This document shows positions 57,663 to 64,000 of a DNA stretch of 64,000 nucleotides, in pieces; within the stretch, counting starts at the first letter, position 1; every line of letters starts with the position of its first letter. The notes below the pieces were generated by a model. The model was given only the letters and a program-made list of their open reading frames with translations. It was not told where the DNA came from and ran no database searches. The stretch comes from Puccinia triticina (taxonomy: Eukaryota > Basidiomycota > Pucciniomycetes > Pucciniales > Pucciniaceae), in NCBI RefSeq assembly GCF_026914185.1, contig NC_070564.1, positions 7,316,001 through 7,380,000 on the forward strand, written 5' to 3'. The position numbers were made by a program, and so were the translations under genes.

Positions 57663-58031
57663 TGAAGCGGGGCTCTTCAGTTGACAGAGGCTCAGCGGAA
57701 TGGACACGCGCACAGATGAGGAAAAAAATAGCTATGTCTAGAATTCCGACAAAACAAAGGAACTGGGGAAAAACCCCTACAACTGAAGAGAGGCCACTTT
57801 ATATAGTGGCCTCGAGAATGAAACAACAACACGTGACTACCCTGAATACAGGGGTACAAGAAAGAGACTACAGCTGTACAGGACAACCCCTGCGGCTGTA
57901 GCAATAAGAAAGGAAGGAGGCGCTTTAGCCTAACTCCGGCATTAGTCCGAACTAGGCGAGGAAGGCGGGTGCCTCCTGTATCTCACCTCCAGAACGGGGG
58001 GTACCCGTCTGGTATCTGTAGCCCGGCTACA
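57663..58031 (-). repeat. 5' LTR of Gypsy A
   Basis: Same ends as the 3' LTR. The leader and primer-binding-like site start next to it at 57662. Confidence 0.9.
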
Positions 58032-58495
58032 CGTCCCGGCCAACAGCCGCAAGCCAATCAGCCACACCCTTGCCAATTGCCGGCCTCCTTGCCCGCACCA
58101 ACGCCCCCTCGCCCCTGCCCCACCCCTCGCTGAAAGCCGCCGGGCTCTCCAGCCTGGCATTCAAGACCCCCGGCCTCGCCGGAACACACAAAGTCGCCCG
58201 CAACGCCGTCCTCGGGCACCTGTGGGACTTGTCGAGTACGCCCCCCGCTGCCTTCTCTTCCCCCACCCTTACCTTCTGTAGAAGCTGATTTTAAACCTGC
58301 GCGTTCCTTTGCACTCTTGCGTCTCCTCAAAGCTGTCTCTTACCAAGCCTAGTGTTCGCCTGAAAAGAGTCTACAACGCGGAGGTACCCCTGGTACCCCC
58401 ATAAGGTACCGCCGGTACCAGGTGTCTGTTTTTCAGAAAAAACGACCCGGTACCCTGGTCCTGCAAGGGTACCCGGGGCCCATGGGGCCATCTCT

Positions 58496-58766
58496 AAGTA
58501 ACCCCCATGTGAGAAGTTTACAAACAGTGTAAACCATGTATAAAATGTAACATGTACACACCACCTGTGACATGCACAAACACCATGTAACCTGCAAGCA
58601 ACATGTACAGTGGGCTAACAAATGTTTTTGGCTCCACAGCCACAGCCTTTAAGTCATGAGATTGGCTACTGGGGTGGAAAATAAGTTCCCAAGAATGATT
58701 ATGAAATAAAAAAATGGAAAATGTGGAAATTTTCTAATTTCTTGCAAATTTCTCAGAATGTTCATC
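58496..58766. repeat. CATGTAAC-type repeats and spacer
   Basis: Continues the repeat words found at 33400-33588 (ACCATGTA, AACATGTAC, CCCCATGTG), then AT-rich sequence. No gene. Confidence 0.5.
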
Positions 58767-59053
58767 ACTGGTCAAACCAAGGAGGGAAAATTGGAGAGAA
58801 CAGTAGGGCATGCAACAAGAATGATAAAAAATGAAAATTTTTGAAACCATTGCCAATGATTTTTATTGGATCAAATGAAACAAGTCAAATTAGTGGTGAT
58901 TTGGGCTACAGTCCCTGATTTCAATTTGAAATTAGTGGTTAACCCATCCACCCAAAAAAATCATTGAAAATGGTTTCAATTTCTTTCATTTTTTATCATT
59001 CTTTTTGCATGCCATACTTTGCTCTCCAATTTTCCCTCCTTGGTTTGACCAGT
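58767..59053. mobile_element. Palindromic MITE, 287 bp
   Basis: ACTGGTCAAACCAAGGAGGG at the left and CCCTCCTTGGTTTGACCAGT at the right are perfect inverted repeats. Pairing continues through AAAATTGGAGAG, GGCATGCAA and AATGATAAAAAATGAAA over about 100 bases per arm. No clear target duplication. Confidence 0.75.
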
Positions 59054-60538
59054 AACTAGAGGCCAAAGCGGCTTTGCCACTGCAGGGTATCAGGGGAGTA
59101 CAAAACCCAATTGAAAGCAGACCCCCAGTCATGGGTGATAATACATACTGTGATTCTGCTTAAGATTGAACAATTCAAGATTTTCATGGGGCTAATTTTT
59201 GGCTTTTGAGTGCACCGCAAGGGTAAAGTTTTGCACAAAATATTGCAAAAATACTATTCTTATCAGGCCACAGCCCAAACCTAGCTAGGTCCCCTCCTAC
59301 ACCCACCTCCTTTGGGACTTTGTTAAGTTTGCCACAATCCCACCTTCACAACGCTTCTCCTTTAGAGAAGCTTTGCGCCTCCTTGGAGAGGATTAGTTAA
59401 GCTTGTGTCCAGGGATCACTCAGCCATCTGAGCACTTCAGGTCACTGCAACTCAGCCATCTGAGCACTTCAGTTCACTGCAGGCATTCTTGGATTTGCTC
59501 TGGGCATGATCTCATGTACTGACCCACAGGCGCAAGTCTTGGGAGGACCACTCCCCTGCTTCAGAGCCTCTTATAAAAAGTCAAGCAATTGCTAGTAGTT
59601 TACATGTAGTTTACTGCTGTTCTAGCTCCACCCAAACACACATAAGCCTTTTTTTGCAGTGAATTTGCATTGAAGCTTGGTCAACAGTAAGCCTTGAAAA
59701 AGGCTTGTGTAATGCCACAAGAGTTCTTGCATTTGCTTGACTTTTTCTTGCAGTGCTTGAACTTGCAAGCCAAAACTTTGAATGCTCTGCTGGTGAAGGG
59801 ATTTCGACAGAAGACCGCAGCACGAAGAACACACAAAGATGAGCCTTTGGGCTCGAGAGGGGACAATGAGGGGGAGAAAGCTCACCGGATTGGCTTGGAT
59901 AAGAGGTGCGGACGGATAGAAGGAAGAACCAATGAGTTGATTGCTATGTGCTAGGCTATGTATATATAGACTAAGTACAATGTGTCAGCTTGTGGGTGTG
60001 AGTGAAAATGAATATTCATAGAAGGGAATGGAAACAGATGGAACTCGGGGAGAGATCGGTGACATTCGGACAATCAAAGGCAGAGTGCGCGCACAAGAGC
60101 GTCAAACATAAATGGAAAACTAATCAGGCAAGTACAGGCTGGGATCGATGTCACAAGGCTGTCAAGACAAGCTAGTATGACCACAACTTATGGGACAACA
60201 CAGGTGGGGACGAGCATAAGACAAGATGGAATGTCATACAAGGACTGTTGAGAGGAGAAGAGGGAGAAGAGGCAGAAGGAAGTGATGAAAATCCAACAGC
60301 TGGTTTAAAATTTTCATGTTGCTGAAAATTTTCAAATGTGAAGCCCCCCTCATGTGAGCAGGCTAGAATTGTTCAGAGTATTTATTTGATAATGCTGCAA
60401 AGATTGATAATTTGCAAGTTTTAACGAGAGATAATAAAAAGTCTCGGCCAACTCCCGCCATTTTAGTTACAACGTGACATGAGTAGCAAAGACAGAAAAT
60501 GTGTGTAGGTGTGGGATTGTCAAACACAAGCAAGACAA
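59054..60538. other. Spacer, no supported gene
   Basis: A minus-strand frame at 59622-59885 and overlapping frames show no domain. The region includes the likely 3' untranslated region of the two-TM protein gene near 60500. A 32-bp tandem duplication lies at 59419-59482. Confidence 0.45.
59419..59482. repeat. 32-bp tandem duplication
   Basis: CTCAGCCATCTGAGCACTTC occurs twice with period 32. The copies differ at few positions. Confidence 0.8.
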
Positions 60539-61599
60539 TCAGGAGGAGGAGAAATGTTTTCCCAACAGTGTACTTGCTCTTCTTGCTTTAAGACGAGGAC
60601 GGATAAATTCTTGTTTCGAGCCACTCATATCATTCAGTGGACCGCTTTCAGGCAAAGGTTGAGAAGTAGTTTGAGGGACAGATGAAGAGGAGAGAGGGGG
60701 GGCTTGAATGCGATATCCAAAGCTACCAGCTTTACGTTCCTCGAGCTCGGTTCGGTCTTCCTCCTCGTCAATCATCTTCCAGGTCTGTTCGATAGCCTGT
60801 TCATGAGACGAGTTGTCGTCGGGCCCTACGGTGTAATACATCCGGCCGATGTGATCGATAATCCGCTCCAACCGACGCACCCGGTCTTCCGCCCGCCGCG
60901 GCTGGCCCATGGCCCGGATCCCGCCCATCACCGTCCCTGCAATCGTTGTCAGCATCCCCATCACCGTCGTCCACACTCGCACGTTCTTGTTGCTCGCCAT
61001 CGCCGTGGTTATCCCCCCTGAACTCGTAATCAATAGCGCCATCGTCGATGTCAATCTGCGCAACACGCACCCCGAAAAAAAAAAACGCAAAACCAGACAT
61101 TCACATTAATTCACTTCGATAGAAGATAAAAAAAGAGACGAGCGCTCACAGATTCACTCGGTTGGCAATCACCTGCTGTCTTTCTAGTTCCATCCAAGCC
61201 GAATCAAGGTCTACCTTGGACAATAACAAAAATAACCTATGAATTGATTTGAAAATCAAGCTTTGTTTATTAAATTCACGTACCAGCTTGTAGACCCCTC
61301 AACGGTCTGGGCAAGACCGGCGGGGGATATTTCAAGCCATAAGGCATCAACCATCCTAATTCTCGGTTCTTTAATGACGATTATGAGAATGGTGTTTTTG
61401 ACCAAGCCGGATAGCGGGTGATAAGAGAATCAAGAATGATCAGTTGCTGGAGAATTGAAATAAGCTCCCATTTCGCTCCACTTACCCTTGGCCAATGCGG
61501 CCTTTGTGCGGCGACGTCGGAATTGAGAAGTGGGGTGGATTCATCCCCCGGATTATCAGAGTAAGGAATTGATGAACTCATGAAAGTTTCCTCAGGCAT
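60539..61599 (-). CDS. Two-transmembrane protein resembling the SLATT family, 258 aa
   Basis: Four exons on the minus strand: 61599-61486, 61368-61284, 61210-61150 and 61055-60539. Phases agree and total 259 codons with stop. The N-terminus is a short acidic cytosolic stretch (DESTPLLNSD). A Pro-rich segment (YGLKYPPPVLPRPLRGL) and a helix (MELERQQVIANRVN) come before two membrane segments, LLTSTMALLITSSGGITTAM and VWTTVMGMLTTIAGTVMGGI. A charged helix PRRAEDRVRRLERIIDHIGR then follows. This two-TM plus amphipathic helix layout, with a Gly-rich second segment, is that of fungal SLATT-type proteins. Bacterial relatives are predicted membrane effectors, while the fungal role is unknown. The C-terminal tail is Ser/Pro-rich. 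The assignment is from pattern only. Confidence 0.65.
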
Positions 61600-62135
61600 C
61601 TTTCAATGGGTACTCCAAAGTGACTCGGCTGAACTCTAAAGCGTGAAAAGATGCGGTGAACTATGCGACTGATATCAAGCTTTTTGCTAGTGAGATAGGT
61701 TTGTGGATTTTTTAGGTAGGCTGGATGAGTTGAGCAGGTGAGTTGAGCAGGTCAGACGACGGAGAAGTGTTGGTTGAAGAATTCGAGAGAGTTTAGAGCA
61801 AGACACGGATTTGGTCGGGTATTTGGAAGTATCAAATCAATAGATAAACAATTGATTGGTTCAGTTCAGCTGAAACTATAAAATAAAATCAAAAGTTTCA
61901 AGATTCCTTCAAGAGTATTTATTGAATTTTTCAACTCAGAAACATGCGGAGTTTAATAATCAAAATCGAGCGGGGTAAAAGTGAAGACAGTTTTAAGTGG
62001 CTGGATGTTGGAAGAGAGGGAAGCTTGGTGAGATTGACCTTTTGCCAAAAAAGGCCTGGATGAAGTCATATGAGGTTGTAGATTGAAAGATGATTAAAGA
62101 TTGGAGAGAGTTGCCGATCAGAATGTGCAGACGCC
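61600..62135. other. Spacer between two minus-strand genes
   Basis: Upstream region of the two-TM gene and downstream region of the methyltransferase gene. GAGTTGAGCAGGT occurs twice in tandem near 61727. No gene seen. Confidence 0.5.
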
Positions 62136-63773
62136 CTAGCTCCTGAACAATAACCGTCTCAGAGCTCCTAAGCTAACCAACAAAGCCTCTTCTGTGCGTA
62201 CAGTGCGACTACCTTGGAAGGGTAGAGTGTTGAGCCAATGATCGAAAAGTAAAGGGGCGTCTGCTGCAGTTAAACGCGGTTCAAGAGTCTCGTCTGTGGC
62301 GATGGTTAGCTCGAGCCCAGAGAGACCACCAAGAACGAGTAACATATGCCTAGCGTGGTAACATTGGTATGAGTTTTGGAGATAGAGATCAAAAGTATAA
62401 GTTTATTTTATTTAAATGATCTAGATCAACAGGCTGACTTGAAATCTCCTATTCCATCTACGACATCATCAACATTTTTACCACGCTCGCTTGTACCGAT
62501 AGTGAGATCGTATCCACCTTCGCTGGCGTAGGGGGTCTCAGTAAGTACCTTGGAGATACTACTGGCAAGCCTGATGGAATACCCCCAGTAGATCCCGGTT
62601 GTTTGAGTTGGAAGACGCGGCGAGACGAGTCGGGCTGGAGATTCAGGGAGGGAGGTACAAATTGAGATGGAGGAACGGCTTAGGGGGAAGCATTCGGTTT
62701 TCAACTGAGATACTCACCTAGCTTACCCTCTCCTTTTGGCATCTGAATGGTGACTCGTGTCCAATCAGGTAATGAGACGCCCTCATCACGTAGGACCTGC
62801 ACCGGCTCAGCTAGGCCAACGTCAGCCCATGAGGTATTGCTGTCGTCCGCTCTCCGATGCTTCTTTTTCGGATGGTGACTACCGGCAACATAGTTGTTCA
62901 CTTTATCTGCAGGTAAGATGCAACCTTCTCGCCAAGGGGTCTCGTGATCTTTTCGAAAATGATGAGGTAAATCTAGCGGTGGGAGGAGGCCAGCCAGACG
63001 CAGGTCGGGATGGATCGGGAAGAGTGATTTGCGGAGGTACCTGATCGAGAATGGTGGGATGGGGCTCAGTGGGATTCACGATTGAATCCGATAGACTGCT
63101 CGGGTAAGAGACTTACTGTGGACACTCGAGGTATTCCAATATCCGCGCGACAAAATGACTGGGCTGGAATTGGCTGTCGTCTGAATCGACAAGCTCTGGC
63201 AGGTCCTCGGCCGGAGTACGGTATTTGGCGCGGCCGTATGTTGCTGCAGATTGCTGTTGAGGCTTGGCGGTAGAAGGATCGGTTTCCCCGACAGACTCGT
63301 CAAAGATCACGATCTCATTGACGCTGAAGATCGCACATGCTCGGGCGATCTGGACTGTGAAGTGTTACTGAGAAAAAGTGACCCGGGTGTAATGCAATTC
63401 TCCGAGAGCTTACCTGGCCAACCAAGGCGGTTTTCAGTTCCCAGGTCTGAGCATTATTAACGATGCTACCCGGCAGGGCGATGCTGACGGTGTACTGGCG
63501 GCCTTTGGTTGCAGTGACATTGGCAGATGGCTTGTGAGGTTTATGGATCCTTGCGAATTCGGCTGTCGGATTCTGGGTGAATTCGGCCGTCGGATTCTGG
63601 GTAGCTCGATTGGTTGGTGGGGGAGGAAGGTGAATGGGGGCTCGTTCAGGGGCGTGTTCCTCCTGATCCGATGGATCGCTGGTTTGCGAGAGCAGCCTGG
63701 CCTTCGACTCCTGGACCAGTTCTTTCATCGCCGCCTTGCATTTCCCTGATGATTTCCGTCGTCGCTGCAGCAT
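62136..63773 (-). CDS. SPOUT1/C9orf114-type SPOUT RNA methyltransferase, 441 aa
   Basis: Five exons on the minus strand: 63773-63414, 63349-63117, 63040-62718, 62634-62439 and 62349-62136. All are GT-AG and in phase, giving 442 codons with stop. The protein starts with a basic stretch and a Pro-rich linker. It then has the family blocks VSIALPGSIVNNAQTWELKT, CAIFSVNEIVIFDES, LEYLECPQYLRK and LFPIHPDLRLAGLLPPLD. An OB-like insert (PVQVLRDEG..TRVTIQMP) follows. The SAM-binding knot has IYWGYSIRLASSISKVL, YDLTIGTSERG, LLVLGGLSGLE and LPFQGSRTVRTEEALLVSL. The family (human SPOUT1, yeast YGR283C/YMR310C) is nuclear or nucleolar and uses S-adenosylmethionine on RNA; the exact target in fungi is not settled. 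The N-terminus could extend through an upstream exon that I could not join. A direct repeat, TQNPTAEF, occurs in the linker. Confidence 0.92.
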
Positions 63774-64000
63774 ACCGCGCCTGCTGAGTCAGTGAGGGCT
63801 CGGTCGGACTGAGCAGGCTGTTTTACTGACCTTCTTGGTGGTGACTGATGGACATCCTGCTTCTTGCTTGCACATCATGTCGGTCGTCCTGGGCACACAG
63901 ATACCTAGGCGGGTCAGGGTGTATGCGTCCAAAAATTAGTTTCTCGATTGCACACACAGGGGTCCCCGCGGGGCGCGTTCGGGAACCCTCCGCCCAGGAG
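63774..64000. other. Upstream region of the methyltransferase gene, window edge
   Basis: Probably promoter or 5' untranslated sequence. A minus-strand ATG near 63854 with a GTCAGT donor could be an extra first exon, but its phase does not fit the next exon. GC-rich palindromic words (CCCCGCGGGG) lie near 63965. Confidence 0.4.

Larger units (their letters stand above)
36352..58031 (-). mobile_element. Ty3/Gypsy retrotransposon A, minus strand, with two large insertions
   Basis: LTRs of 369 bp lie at 36352-36720 and 57663-58031, TGTAG..CTTCA on the minus strand. CGTC flanks both sides (36348-36351, 58032-58035), a 4-bp duplication or an altered 5-bp one. The order on the minus strand is 5' LTR, a primer-binding-like site (57649-57661), a leader containing the Helitron, gag, protease, reverse transcriptase, RNase H, a junction where element B inserted, integrase, a purine tract and the 3' LTR. 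The protease-to-integrase order is that of Ty3/Gypsy. Two TGA codons in pol make it non-functional. The LTRs differ at about 7 of 369 sites, so it is older than the short LTR element. Confidence 0.9.
33589..58495. mobile_element. Small TIR element split by the nested insertions
   Basis: AGAGATGGCC starts at 33589 and GGCCATCTCT ends at 58495. Both are followed inward by GGTACC-rich sequence and a GAAAAAAC-type block. Its own sequence is only 33589-33795, 35987-36347 and 58036-58495, about 1 kb; the rest is later insertions. The GC-rich interior (35990-36350, 58036-58300) has long open frames that I cannot assign, possibly a captured gene piece. Flanking ACATGTAACCCC repeats agree on both sides. 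Confidence 0.6.

Noticed and set aside
59622..59885. Minus-strand frame with a short coiled-coil-like stretch
   Set aside because: No domain, no neighbouring exon, and several equally long overlapping frames.

Overview
The window looks like a repeat-rich chromosome segment of a rust fungus (Pucciniales, Puccinia-like). Evidence for a fungus is short GT-AG introns of roughly 60-150 bp, eukaryotic housekeeping genes, and fungal-type MULE, PIF/Harbinger, hAT, Helitron and Ty3/Gypsy elements. A rust is an inference from this repeat mix, the AT-rich spacers and the TCG-to-TTG mutation pattern; species is not determined. Only four loci look like ordinary host genes. All are outside the large nest: an intronless predicted secreted protein (6693-8360, minus), a six-exon SLC35C2-type transporter (24626-26516, plus), a four-exon two-TM protein resembling the SLATT family (60539-61599, minus) and a five-exon SPOUT1/C9orf114-type RNA methyltransferase (62136-63773, minus).

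Left part (1-33.5 kb). A complete-length MULE (350-5852) has 9-bp target duplications and encodes a GCM-type zinc finger, a MULE transposase and a C-terminal ubiquitin-protease-like domain with AT-hooks; this copy carries an in-frame stop. A PIF/Harbinger element (10530-13564) keeps both genes open and lies directly beside a degenerate relative. A 2.2-kb TIR element (14989-17180) carries intron-containing pieces of a fatty-acid oxygenase (Ppo/linoleate diol synthase-like) gene. From 13.8 to 22.7 kb there is a nest of small inverted-repeat elements, hairpin-unit satellite arrays, a hAT-like MITE with a tRNA-like Pol III promoter, and a broken hAT transposase.

Middle (33.6-58.5 kb). This is a nested pile. 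A small TIR element (ends at 33589 and 58495) was hit by a short non-autonomous LTR element (33796-35981; LTRs differ at 1 of 266 positions) and by Gypsy element A (36352-58031, minus). Element A contains a Helitron in its leader (about 49631-57606) and Gypsy element B (37945-45456, plus) at the start of its integrase region. Element B holds a 622-bp MULE-like MITE with 10-bp target duplications, which itself holds a 112-bp hairpin MITE, a tRNA-like segment and telomere-like TTAGGGR repeats. Most boundaries were set from exact target-site duplications.

Most large elements are coding-dead through single TGA codons. Many of these, and most differences between paired LTRs of element B and of the short LTR element, fit TCG-to-TTG change, as described for cytosine mutation of repeats in Pucciniomycotina. 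The right end (58.5-64 kb) returns to gene space with two minus-strand genes. No rRNA, canonical tRNA or CRISPR array was seen.
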